Below, piece after piece: positions 41,301-53,052 of a stretch of DNA of 64,000 nt. How positions within the stretch are numbered: position 1 is the first letter of the stretch; each line of letters begins with the position of its first letter. This DNA comes from Calliopsis andreniformis. Its lineage: Eukaryota > Arthropoda > Insecta > Hymenoptera > Andrenidae. A program made the translations under genes and the position numbers. The stretch spans positions 806,001-870,000 of the forward strand of contig NW_027480544.1 in NCBI RefSeq assembly GCF_051401765.1, written 5' to 3'. The notes under the pieces were generated by a model that ran no database searches, had not been told where the DNA came from, and saw only the letters and a program-made list of their open reading frames with translations.

Positions 41301-44226
41301 GGGGATTGAGGACTGAGGATTCAGCATTGAGGATTGAAGATTGAGGACTGGGGATTGTGGATTGAAGATTGAGGATTAAGGATTGAGGATTGGGGATTGA
41401 GGATCCAGGATTGGAGATTGATTATTCAGGATTGAAGATTGAGGATTGAGGATTGAGGATTGAGAATTGAGAATTGAGGGTGAGGACTGAGGGTTGAGGA
41501 TTGAGCTTTGAGGATTGAGGATTGAAGACTGTGTATTGAGGATTGAGGATTGAGGATTGAGGATTGAGTATTGAAGATTGAGGGTTGATGATTGAGGATT
41601 GAGGATTGAGGGTTGAGGATTGAGGATTGAGGGTTGAAGACTGAGTATTGAGGATTGAAGGTAGAGGATTGAGAATTGAGGATTGATGATTGAGGATTGA
41701 AGATTGAGGATTGACGGTTGAGGATTGAGTGTTGAGGATTGAAGATTGAGTATTGAGGATTGAAGGTTGATGATTCAGGATTGAGGATTGAGGATGAGGG
41801 CTGCGGGTTGAGGATTGAGGTTTGAGGACTGAGGACAGAGGATTGAGGATTGAGAATTGAGGATGGAGGATTGAGGATTGAGGATTGAGGATTGTGTATT
41901 GAGGATTGAAGAATGAGGATTGACGATTGAGGTCCGAGTATTGAGGATTGAAGATTGAGTATTGAGGATTGAAGGTTGATGATTGAATATTGAGGATTGA
42001 TGATTGAGGATTGAGGATTGAGGATTGAGGATTGAGGATTGATGATTGAAGACTGAGTATTGAGGATTGAAGATTGAGGATTGAGGATTCAGGATTGAGG
42101 ATTGAGGATGAGGGCTGAGGGTTGAGGATTGAGGTTTGAGGTTTGATGATTGAGGATTGAGGACTGAGGATTGGGGATTGAGGACTGAGGATTCAGCATT
42201 GAGGATTGAAGATTGAGGACTGGGGATTGTGGATTGAAGATTGAGGATTAAGGATTGAGGATTGGGGATTGAGGATCCAGGATTGGAGATTGATTATTCA
42301 GGATTGAAATTGAGGATTGAGGATTGAGGATTGAGAATTGAGAATTGAGGGTGAGGACTGAGGGTTGAAGATTGAGCTTTGAGGAATGAGGATTGAGGAC
42401 TGAGGATTGAGGATTGAGGATTGAAGATTGAGGATTGAGTATTGAAGATTGAGTATTCATGACTGAGGATTGAGGATTGAGGATTGAGGATGGATGATTG
42501 AAGATTGAGTATTGATGATTGAGGATTGAGGATTGAGGACTGAGGATTGAGGATTGAGGATTGAAGATTGAGGATTGGGGATTGAGGATTGAGGTTTGAG
42601 AATTGATAATCGAAGATTGAGTATTGAGGATTGAAGATTGAGGTTTGAGGATTGAGGATTGAGGATTGAAAAGTGAGTATTGAAGATTGAGGATTGAGCA
42701 TTGATGATTAAGTATTGATGATTGAGGATTGATGATTGAGGATTGAGGATTGAGGATTGAGGACTGAGGATTGAGGATTGAGGATTGAGGATTGAGGATT
42801 GAGGATGAGGGCTGAGGGTTGAGGTTTGAGGTTTGAGGACTGAGGACAGAGGATTGAGGATTGAGAATTGAGGATGCAGGATAGAGGATTGAGGATTGAG
42901 GATTGGGTATTGAGGATTGAAGAATGAGAATTGACGATTGTGGACTGAGTATTGAGGTTTGAAGATTGAGTATTGAGGATTGAAGGTTGATGATTGAGAA
43001 CTGAGGATTGAGGATTGAAGATTGAGGATTGAGGATTCAGGATTGAGGTTTGAGAATGAGGGCTGAGGGTTGAGGATTGAGGTTTGAGGACTGAGGACTG
43101 AGGATTGAGGATTGAGAATTGAGGATGGAGGATTGAGGATTGAGGATTGAGGATTGGGTATTGACGATTGAAGAATGAGGATTGACGATTGAGGATTGAG
43201 TATTGAGGATTGAAGATTGAGTATTGAGGATTGAAGGTTGATGATTCAGGATTGAGGATTGAGGATGAGGGCTGAGGGTTGAGGATTGAGGTTTGAGGAC
43301 TGAGGACAGAGGATTGAGGATTGAGAATTGAGGATGGAGGATTGAGGATGAGGGCTGAGGGTTGAGGATTGAGGTTTGAGGTTTGATGATTGAGGATTGA
43401 GGACTGAGGATTGGGGATTGAGGACTGAGGGTTCAGCATTGAGGATTGAAGATTGAGGACTGGGGTTGAGGATTGAAGATTGAGGATTAAGGATTGAGGA
43501 TTGGGGATTGATGATCCAGGATTGGAGATTGATTATTCAGGATTGAAGATTGAGGATTGAAGATTGAGGTTTGAGGATTGAGGGTTGAGAACTGAGGATG
43601 AGGACTGAGGGTTGAGGATTGAGGTTTGAGGAACGAGGATTGAGGATTGAGAATTGAGGTTTGAAGATTGAGTATTGAGGATTGAAGGTTGATGATTCAG
43701 GATTGAGGATTGAGGATGAGGGCTGCGGGTTGAGGATTGAGGTTTGAGGACTGAGGACAGAGGATTGAGGATTGAGAATTGAGGATGGAGGATTGAGGAT
43801 TGAGGATTGAGGATTGTGTATTGAGGATTGAAGAATGAGGATTGACGATTGAGGTCCGAGTATTGAGGATTGAAGATTGAGTATTGAGGATTGAAGGTTG
43901 ATGATTGAATATTGAGGATTGATGATTGAGGATTGAGGATTGAGGATTGAGGATTGAGGATTGATGATTGAAGACTGAGTATTGAGGATTGAAGATTGAG
44001 GATTGAGGATTCAGGATTGAGGATTGAGGATGAGGGCTGAGGGTTGAGGATTGAGGTTTGAGGTTTGATGATTGAGGATTGAGGACTGAGGATTGGGGAT
44101 TGAGGACTGAGGATTCAGCATTGAGGATTGAAGATTGAGGACTGGGGATTGTGGATTGAAGATTGAGGATTAAGGATTGAGGATTGGGGATTGAGGATCC
44201 AGGATTGGAGATTGATTATTCAGGAT
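38303..44226 (+). repeat. ATCCAGG landmark, right group of seven copies
   Basis: Copies begin at 38,303, 40,527 and 43,510 (GATGATCC) and at 39,287, 41,399, 42,271 and 44,193 (GAGGATCC, BamHI). The two forms alternate with the two kinds of unit in the 38.7-45.3 kb cluster, so the form marks the unit type. The copy near 42,304 is followed by a one-base deletion (GGATTGAAATTGAGG). Confidence 0.85.
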
Positions 44227-45300
44227 TGAAGATTGAGGATTGAGGATTGAGGATTGAGAATTGAGAATTGAGGGTGAGGACTGAGGGTTGAGGATTGAGC
44301 TTTGAGGAATGAGGATTGAGGACTGAGGATTGAGGATTGAGGATTGAAGATTGAGGATTGAGTATTGAAGATTGAGTATTCATGACTGAGGATTGAGGAT
44401 TGAGGATTGAGGATGGATGATTGAAGATTGAGTATTGATGATTGAGGATTGAGGATTGAGGACTGAGGATTGAGGATTGAGGATTGAAGATTGAGGATTG
44501 GGGATTGAGGATTGAGGTTTGAGAATTGATAATCGAAGATTGAGTATTGAGGATTGAAGATTGAGGTTTGAGGATTGAGGATTGAGGATTGAAAAGTGAG
44601 TATTGAAGATTGAGGATTGAGCATTGATGATTAAGTATTGATGATTGAGGATTGATGATTGAGGATTGAGGATTGAGGATTGAGGACTGAGGATTGAGGA
44701 TTGAGGATTGAGGATTGAGGATTGAGGATGAGGGCTGAGGGTTGAGGTTTGAGGTTTGAGGACTGAGGACAGAGGATTGAGGATTGAGAATTGAGGATGC
44801 AGGATAGAGGATTGAGGATTGAGGATTGGGTATTGAGGATTGAAGAATGAGAATTGACGATTGTGGATTGAGTATTGAGGTTTGAAGATTGAGTATTGAG
44901 GATTGAAGGTTGATGATTGAGAACTGAGGATTGAGGATTGAAGATTGAGGATTGAGGATTCAGGATTGAGGTTTGAGAATGAGGGCTGAGGGTTGAGGAT
45001 TGAGGTTTGAGGACTGAGGACTGAGGATTGAGGATTGAGAATTGAGGATGGAGGATTGAGGGTTGAGGATTGAGGATTGGGTATTGACGATTGAAGAATG
45101 AGGATTGACGATTGAGGATTGAGTATTGAGGATTGAAGATTGAGTATTGAGGATTGAAGGTTGATGATTCAGGATTGAGGATTGAGGATGAGGGCTGAGG
45201 GTTGAGGATTGAGGTTTGAGGACTGAGGACAGAGGATTGAGGATTGAGAATTGAGGATGGAGGATTGAGGATTGAGGATTGAGGATTGTGTATTGAGGAT
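38750..45300 (+). repeat. Cluster of repeated 0.9-3.0 kb units
   Basis: A block starting GTTGAGGATTGAAGATTGAG and then GGGCTGCGGGTTGAGG begins near 38,750, 40,862, 41,735 and 43,660. The GAGGATCC landmark follows the same spacing: 39,287, 41,399 (+2,112), 42,271 (+872) and 44,193 (+1,922). The block at 39.0-40.45 kb aligns with 42.0-43.44 kb at about 2,983. A single further copy lies near 28.2-28.95 kb, offset about 10,800. The different lengths arise from truncated units, for example the short copy at 40,862-41,735. Confidence 0.8.
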
Positions 45301-45959
45301 TGCAGAATGAGGATTGACGATTGAGGATTGAGTATTGAGGATTGAAGATTGAGTATTGAGGATTGAAGGTTGATGACTGAATATTGAGGATTGATGATTG
45401 AGGATTGAGGATTGAGGATTGAGGATTGAGGATTGATGATTGAAGACTGAGTATTGAGGATTGAAGATTGAGGATTGAGGATTGAGGATTGAGGATTGAG
45501 GATTGATGATTGAAGACTGAGTATTGAGGATTGAAGATTGAGGATTGAGGATTCAGGATTGAGGATTGAGGATTAGGGCTGAGGGTTGAGGATTGAGGTT
45601 TGAGGTTTGATGATTGAGGATTGAGGACTGAGGATTGGGGATTGAGGACTGAGGATTCAGCATTGAGGATTGAAGATTGAGGACTGGGGTTGAGGATTGA
45701 GGATCGAAGATTGAGTATTGAGGATTGAAGGTTGAGGTTTGAGGATTGAGGATTGTGGGTTGAGGATGAGGGCTGAGGGTTGAGGATTGAGGATTGAGGA
45801 TTGACGCTTGAGGATAGAGGATCGAGGATGGAGGATTGAAGGCTGAGTATTGAGGATTGAAGATTGAGGATCGAGGATTCAGGATTGAGGATTGAGGATG
45901 AGGGCTGAGGGTTGAGGATTGAGGATTGAGTATTGAGGATTTAGGATTGAGCATTGAAG

Positions 45960-47100
45960 ACTGAGTATGGAGGGTTGAGGATTGAGGTTTGAGGAACGAG
46001 GATTGAGGATTGAGAATTGAGGACTGAGGATTGACGATTGAGTATTGAAGATTTAGGATTGATGACTGAGGATTGAGGATTGAGGATTGAGGATTGAGGA
46101 TTGAGGATTGAAGACAGAGTATTGAGGATTGAGGATTGAGGATTGAGGATTGAGTATTGAAGATTGAGGATTGATGATTGAGGATTGAGGATTGAGGATT
46201 GAGGATTGAGGATTGAGGGTTGAAGGCTGAGTATTGAGGATTGAAGATTGAGGATTGAGAATTGAGGATTGAGGATTGAGGATTGAAGATTGAGGATTGA
46301 GGGTTGAGGATTGAGTGTTGAAGATTGAGGATTGATGATTGCAGATTGAGGATTGAGGATTGAGGATTGAGGATTGACGATTGAAGATTGAGGATTGGGG
46401 ATTGAGGATTGAGGATTGAGGATTGAGAATCGAAGATTGAGTATCGAGGATTGAAGATTGAGGTTTGAGGATTGAGGATTGAGGATTGAGGATGGAGGAT
46501 GAGGGCTGAGGGTTGAGGATTGAGGTTTCAGTATTGAATACTGAGAATTCAGGATATTCTATTGAGTATTGAGAATTGAGCATTGACGGTTGAGTATTGA
46601 GGATTGAGGATTGAGTATTGAGGATTCAAGATTGATGTTTGACGATTGAGAATCGAGAATTGAGTATGAGGACTGAGGGTTGAGGATTGAGGTATGAGGA
46701 ACGAGGATTGAGGATTGAGAATTGAGGAATGAGGATTGACGATTGAGTATTGAACATTGAGGATTGATGACTGAGGATTGAGGATTGAGGATTGAGGATT
46801 GAGGATTGAGGATTGAAGATTGAGTATTGAGGATTGAGGATGAGGGCTGAGGGTTGAGGGTTGAGATTTGAGGACTGAGGACAGAGGATTGAGGATTGAG
46901 AATTGAGGATGGAGGATAGAGGATTGAGGATTGACGATTGGGTATTGATGATTGAAGAATGAGAATTGACGATTGTGGATTGAGTATTGATGTTTGAAGA
47001 TTGAGTATTGAGGATTGAAGGTTGATGATTGAGAATTGATTATTGAGGATTGAGGATTGAGGATTGAGGATTGAGGATTGATGTTTGAGTACTGAGGATT
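45960..47100 (+). repeat. 1.1-kb duplicated segment (partner 32,530-33,670)
   Basis: This is the right-hand copy at offset 13,430. It is followed at 47,241 by a second, slightly diverged landmark (GTATCGAATACAGAG), 710 bp after the first. Confidence 0.8.
46531..46566 (+). repeat. 36-bp landmark, domain 1 copy 9
   Basis: Standard form of the GGTTTCA type, offset 13,430 from copy 6. Confidence 0.9.
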
Positions 47101-47240
47101 GAGGATTGAACATTGAGGATTGAGGATTCAGGATTGAGGATTGAGAATGAGGGCTGAGGGTTGAAGATTGAGGTTTGAGGACTGAGGACTGAGGATTGAG
47201 GATGGAGGATGAGGGCTGAGGGTTGAGGATTGAGGTTTGA

Positions 47241-47276
47241 GTATCGAATACAGAGAATTCAGGATATTCTATTGAG
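47241..47276 (+). repeat. 36-bp landmark, domain 1 copy 10
   Basis: Diverged in the left half (GTATCGAATACAGAG) with the right half intact; the last copy before the domain junction. Confidence 0.9.
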
Positions 47277-47379
47277 TATTGAGAATTGAGGATTGATGGT
47301 TGACTATTGAGGATTGCGGATTGAGTATTTGAGGAACGAGGATTGAGGATTGAGAATTGAGGACTGACGATCCGCGATT

Positions 47380-48062
47380 GAGTATTGAAGATTGAGGATT
47401 GATGACTGAGGATTGAGTATTGAGGATTGACGATTGAGGATTGAGGATTGAGGATTGAGTATTGAGGATTGAGGGTGAGGGCTGAGGGTTGAGGTTTGAG
47501 GTTTGAGGACTGAGGACAGAGGATTGAGGATTGTGAATTGAGGATGGAGGATAGAGGATTGAGGATTGAGGATTGGGTATTGAGGATTGAAGAATGAGAA
47601 TTGACGATTGTGGATTGAGTATTGAGGTTTGAAGATTGAGTATTGAGGATTGAAGGTTGATGATTCAGGATTGAGGATTGATGATTGAGGATTGAGGATT
47701 GAGGATTGAGGATTGAGGATTGATGATTGAGAACTGAGGATTGAGGATTGAAGATTGAGGATTGAGGATTCAGGATTGAGGATTGAGAATGAGGGCTGAG
47801 GGTTGAGGATTGAGATTTGAGGACTGAGGACTGAGTATTGAGGATTGAGAATTGAGGATGGAGGATTGAGGATTGAGGATTGAGGATTGGGCATTGATGA
47901 TTGAAGAATGAGGATTGACGATTGAGGATTGAGTATTGAGGATTGAAGATTGAGTGTTGAGGATTGAAGGTTGATGATTCATGATTGAGGATTGAGGATG
48001 AGGGCTGGGGGTTGAGGATTGAGGTTTGAGGACTGAGGACAGAGGATTGAGGATTGAGAATT
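47380..48062 (+). repeat. 0.7-kb duplicated segment (partner 30,770-31,450), last domain 1 block
   Basis: This is the right copy at offset 16,612 and the last piece of domain 1 vocabulary before the junction. In places GAGTATT replaces GAGGATT relative to its partner. Confidence 0.75.
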
Positions 48063-48104
48063 GAGGATTGAGGACTGAGGATTGAGGATTTAATATTGAC
48101 GATT
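48062..48104. other. Junction between the two array domains
   Basis: Left of this point the sequence still aligns with 30,770-31,450 at an offset of 16,612. Right of it, from about 48,090, it aligns with about 62,770 onward, including GACGATTGGGGACTGAGTG. The switch happens inside continuous heptamers, with no inserted element or target-site duplication visible. This suggests a recombination joint between two array types. An assembly join is the alternative. Confidence 0.7.
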
Positions 48105-48290
48105 GGGGACTGAGTGTTGTGGGCTGAGTGATGAGAATTGATGTTTGTGGATAGAGATTTGAAGATTGCAGATTGAGTATTGAGTAATGAAAACTGTGAA
48201 TTAATGATATTCTATTGAGGATTGAGGATTGACAACTGATTGTAGAGGGCTGAGGGCTGAAGATTGAGGATTCAGTATCGGGGATTCAGG
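48105..48290 (+). repeat. 186-bp module, copy 1
   Basis: The module runs from GGGGACTGAGTGTTG through GTGATGAGAATTGATG, TTTGTGGATAGAGATTTG and the 36-bp landmark (48,184-48,219) to GACAACTGATTGT and a final GGGATTCAGG. The landmark always starts 79 bases after the module start and the module ends 106 bases after that. Copy 1 has GAATTAATGATATTC in the landmark and GTTGTGGGCTGAG near its left end. All parts stay in heptamer register. Confidence 0.88.
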
Positions 48291-48607
48291 ATTGAGGTTT
48301 GAGGACTGAGGATTGAGGATTGAGGATTGAGGATTGAGAATTGAGGATTGAGGATTGAAGATTGAGCATTGAAGATTGAGGATTGAAGAATGAGGATTGA
48401 GGATTGAGGATTGAGGATTGAGGATGAGGGCTGAGGTTTGAGGATTGAGGTTTGAGGTCTGAGGACTGAGAATTGAGGGTCGAGAATTGAGGATTGAGGA
48501 CTGAGGATTGGGGATTGAGGATTGAGGATTGCATATTGAGTATTCAGGATTGGAGATTGGCGATTGAGGGTTGAGGATTGAGGATAGAGGATTGAAGATT
48601 GAGGATT

Positions 48608-48793
48608 GGGGACTGAGTGTTGAGGGTTGAGTGATGAGAATTGATGTTTGTGGATAGAGATTTGAAGATTACAGGTTGAGTATTGAGTATTGAAGCCTGT
48701 GAATTGAGGATATTCTATTGAGGATTGAGGCCTGACAAGTGATTGTTGAGGACTGAGGTCTGAAGACAGAGGATTCAGGTTTGAGGATTCAGG
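48608..48793 (+). repeat. 186-bp module, copy 2
   Basis: Landmark at 48,687-48,722 in the form GAAGCCTGTGAATTGAGG. The right part reads GAGGCCTGACAAGTGATTG; GGCCTGAC here is unique to this copy. Confidence 0.88.
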
Positions 48794-51231
48794 ATTGAGG
48801 TTTGAGGACTGAGAATTGAGGATTGAGGATTGAGGGTTGAGGATTGAAGATTGAGTATTGACGATTGAAGATTGAGGATTGAGGATTGAGGATTGAGGAT
48901 TGAGGGTTGAGGATTGAAGATTGAGGGTTGGGTATTGCGGATTGCACATTGAGGATTGAAGATTGAGGATTGGGTGTTGAGGGTTGAAGAATGAGGATTG
49001 AGGATTGAGGATTGAGGATTGAGGATTGAAGATTCAGTATTGAGGATTGAAGATTGTGGATTAAGGATTGAGGATTGAGGATTGAAGATTGAGTATTGAG
49101 GATTGAAGATTGAGTATTGAGGACTGAGTATTGAGGATTGAGGATTGAGTATCGAGGATTGAGGGTGGAAGACTGAGGATTGGGTAATGAGGATTGAACG
49201 TTGAGGATTGAGGGTTGAGGATTGAGGATTGAGGATTGAAGATTGAAGATTGAATATTAATGATTGAAGATTTAGGATTGAGGATTGAGGGTTGTGGATT
49301 GAGGACGAGGACTGAGGGTTGAGTATTGGTGTTTGAAGTCTGAGGATTGAGGATTGAGGATTGAGGATTGAGGATTGAAGATTGAGGATTCGGTATTGAG
49401 GATTGAAGAATAAGGATTGAGGAGTGAGGTCTGAGGATTGAGGATTGCAGTTTGAGTATTGAGGATTAAAGATTGAGGATTGAGGATTGAGGATTGAGGA
49501 TTGAGGATTGAGGATTGATTATTGAAGATTGAGTATTGGGGATTGAAGATTGAGGATTGAGGATTGAGGATTGAGGATTGAGGATTGAAGATTGAGGATT
49601 GGGGATTGAGGATTGACGATTGAGTATTGAGCATTGACGATTGAGAATTGAGGATTGTGGATTGAGTATTGAGGATTGAGGATTGAGGATTGAAGATTGA
49701 ATATTGATGATTGAAGATTGAGGATTGAGGATTGAGGGTTGCGGATTGAGGACGCGGACTGAGGGTTGAGTATTGGTGTTTGAAGTCTGTGGATTGAGGA
49801 TTGTGGATTGAGAATTGAGGAATGTGGATTGAGGATTGAAGATTGAGGATCCGGTATTGAGGATTGAAGAATGAGAATTGAGGAGTGAGGACTGAGTATT
49901 GAGGATTGCAGTTTGAGTATTGAGGATTGAAGATTGAGGATTGCGGATTGAGGATTGAAGATAGAGTATTGATGATTGAAGATTGAGGATTGAGGTTTGG
50001 GTATTGCGGATTGAACATTGAGGATTGAAGATTGAGGATTGGTTGTTGAGGGTTGAAGAATGATGATTGAGGATTGATGATTGAGGATTGAGGACTGAGG
50101 ATTGAAGATTCAGTATTGAGGATTGAAGATTGTGGATTAAGGAATGAGGATTGAGGATTGAAGATTGAGTATTGAGGATTGAAGATTGAGGATTGAGGAC
50201 TGAGTATTGAGGGTTGAGGATTCAGTATTGAGGATTGAGTGTGGAAGACTGAGGATTGGTTAATGAGGATTGAACGTTGAGGATTGAGGGTTGAGGATTG
50301 AGGATTGAGGATTGAAGATTGAAGATTGAATATTAATGATTGAAGATTGAGGATTGAGGATTGAGGGTTGTGGATTGAGGACGAGGACTGAGGGTTGAGT
50401 ATTGGTGTTTGATGTCTGAGGATTGAGGATTGAGGATTGAGGATTGAGGATTGAAGATTGTGGATTCGGTATTGAGGATTGAAGAATGAGGATTGAGGAG
50501 TGAGGACTGAGGATTGACGATTGCAGTTTGAGTATTGAGGATTGAAGATTGAGGATTGAGGATTGAGGATTGAGGATTGAATATTGAGTATTGAGGATTC
50601 AATATTGAGTATTGAAGATTGAGGATTGAAGAACGAGGATTGAGGATTGAGGATTGAGGATTGTGGATTGAGGATTGAAGGTTGAGGATTTAGGATTGAG
50701 TATTGAGGATTAAGGGTAGTGGATTGAAGGTTGAGGTTTGAGGATTGGCGATTGAGGATTGAGGATTGGGGATTGAGGATTGAGGATCGATGGTAGAGGA
50801 TTGAGCATTGACGATTGAGGATTGAGGATTGAGGATTGAGGATTGAGGATTGAGGATTGAAGATTGAGCATTGAGGATTGAGGGCTGAATATTGAGGATT
50901 GAGGATTGGGCATTGAATATTGGGGATTGAGATTTGAGGACGGAGGATGGAGGAATGAGGTTTGAGGATTGAGGATCGAGGATCGAGGATTGAGGATTGA
51001 GGATTGAGGATTGAGGGCTGAATGTTTAGGATTGAGGATTGAGGATTGGGCATTGAATATTGGGGATTGAGATTTGAGGACGGACGATGGAGGAATGAGG
51101 TTTGAGGATTGAGGATTGAGGATCGAGGATTGAGGATTGAGGACTGAGGGTTGATGATTGAGAATTGAGGAATGAGCATTGAGGATTGAGTTTTGAGTAT
51201 TGACATTTGAATACTGAAGATTGAGGATTGA

Positions 51232-51267
51232 GTATTTAAAACTGAGAATCGAGGGTATTCTATTGAG
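51232..51267 (+). repeat. Diverged 36-bp landmark in Y
   Basis: Reads GTATTTAAAACTGAG then AATCGAGGGTATTCTATTG. It has lost GGATAT but keeps TATTCTATTGAG and the 36-bp length. Confidence 0.8.
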
Positions 51268-51721
51268 GATTGATCATTGGGGATTGTGGTTTGAGGATGG
51301 CGATTTGAAGGTTGAGGATTGTGTATTGAGGATTCAAGACTGAGTATTGAGAATATTGTATTGAGGATTGAGAATTGAGGATTGAGGATTGAGTAGTGAG
51401 GTTTGAGAATTGAGGATTGAAGATTGACGACTGAGGGTTGAGGACTGTGTATTGAGGATTGAGCATTGAGGATTGAAGGTTGATGATTGAGGACTGAAGA
51501 TTGGGGATTCAGGATTGAGGATTGAGTATTGAGTACTGATAATTGAGGATCGAGTTTTGTGAATTGATGATTGAGCATTGAATATTGATGATTGAAGTTT
51601 GAGGACTGACGATTGAGGATTGAGGATTGATGGTTACGGATTGCGGATTGAAGATTGAGGACTGAGATGTGAGGCTTGAGGATTGAGGTTTGGGGATTGA
51701 ATATTGTAGATTGTGTATTGT

Positions 51722-51757
51722 TTATTGAAAACTGAGGATTCAAGATATTCTATTGAG
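51722..51757 (+). repeat. Second diverged landmark in Y
   Basis: Reads GAAAACTGAGGATTCAAG then ATATTCTATTGAG, 490 bp after the first Y landmark. Confidence 0.8.
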
Positions 51758-52866
51758 GATTGAGCATTGAGGATTGAGGTTTGAGAATTGGGGTTTGAGG
51801 ATGGCGATTTGAAGATTGTGGATTGAGGATTGAGGATTCAATACAGAGAATTGAGGATATTGTATTGAGGATAGAGGATTGAGGACTGAGGATTGAGGAT
51901 TGAGGATTGAGGATTGAGCAATGAGGATTGAGGATTGAGGATCGATGGCTGAGGATTGAGCATTGACGATTGAGTATTGATGTTTGAGGACTGAGGATTG
52001 AGGATTGAGGATTGAGAATTGAGGACTGAGGATTGAGGATTGAACATTGAGGATTGGGTGTTGAGGATTGAACATTGTGGATTGAGGATTGATTATTGAG
52101 GATTGAGGATTGAAGGTTGACTATTGAGGATTGAAGATTGAAGACTGAGGATTGAGGATTGAGGATTGAGGGTTGAGGGTTGAAGATTGAGGATTGGGTA
52201 TTGCGGATTGAACATAGAGGATTGAAGATTGAGGATTGGGTGTTGAGGATAGAAGAATGAGGATTGAGGATTGAGGATTGAGGATTGAGGATTGAGGATT
52301 GAAGATTCAGTATTGAGGATTGAAGATTGAGGGTTGAGGATTGACGATTGAGGATTGTAGATTGAGTATTGAGGATTGAGGATTGAGGATTGAGGACTGA
52401 GTATTGAGGATTGAGGATTGAGGATTGACGATTGAGGATTGAAGACGGAGGATTGGGTATTGATGGTTGAACACTGAGGATTGAGGATTGAAGATTGAGT
52501 ATTGATGATTGAAGATTGACGATTGCGGATTGAGAATTGAGGATTGAGGATTGAGGAATGATCATTGAAGATAGAGTATTGAGGATTGAACGTTGAGGAT
52601 TGTGGATCGAGGATTGAGGATTGAGGATGAGGGCTGAGGTTTGAGGATTGAGGTTTGAGGTCTGAGGACTGAGAATTAAGGGTCGAGAATTGAGGATTGA
52701 GGATTGAGGATTGAAGATTGAGGATTGGGTATTGAGGATTGAAGAATGAGGATTGATGATTGAAGATTGGGGATTGAGGATTGAGGATTGCATATTGAGT
52801 ATTCAGGATTGGAGATTGGCGATTGAGGGTTGAGGATTGAGGATAGAGGATTGAAGGTTGAGGATT

Positions 52867-53052
52867 GGGGACTGAGTGTTGAGGGTTGAGTGATGAGAAT
52901 TGATGTTTGTGGATAGAGATTTGAAGATTTCAGGTTGAGTATTGAGTATTGAAGCCTATGAATTGAGGATATTCTATTGAGGATTGAGGACTGACAAGTG
53001 ATTGTTGAGGACTGAGGTCTGAAGACAGAGGATTCAGGTTTGAGGATTCAGG
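52867..53052 (+). repeat. 186-bp module, copy 3
   Basis: Landmark at 52,946-52,981 with GAAGCCTATGAATTG (G-to-A in CCTGTG). Start of the X' unit. Confidence 0.88.

Larger units (their letters stand above)
1..48090 (+). repeat. Array domain 1: mosaic of 1-10 kb higher-order repeat segments
   Basis: This part is marked by recurring variant strings such as GAAGACTGAGTATT, GAGGACAGAGGATT and GACGATTGTGGATT, and by the cassette ATGAGGGCTGAGGGTTGAGG. These recur in long blocks that align at fixed offsets over hundreds to thousands of bases with only scattered substitutions. Block order is not a simple tandem series: segments recur in changed combinations, as expected from repeated unequal exchange and local duplication. 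I see no gene or foreign insertion. The right limit is set where the domain 1 vocabulary stops, just before the first 186-bp module. Confidence 0.85.

Noticed and set aside
1673..44226. ATCCAGG landmarks as attachment or recombination sites
   Set aside because: They occur inside larger duplicated blocks and not at the block edges, so they do not mark the exchange points.
49272..51743. An 823-codon open frame on the - strand, and similar frames at 55,024-56,811, 58,606-60,183, 29,274-30,320, 30,286-31,356 and 51,750-52,793, as repeat-protein genes
   Set aside because: The peptide is the direct reading of the heptamer (SILNPQS) in whatever frame. Overlapping frames give the same peptide, copy edges ignore the frame ends, and I noticed no ribosome-binding or promoter-like context, signal peptide or non-repeat domain.
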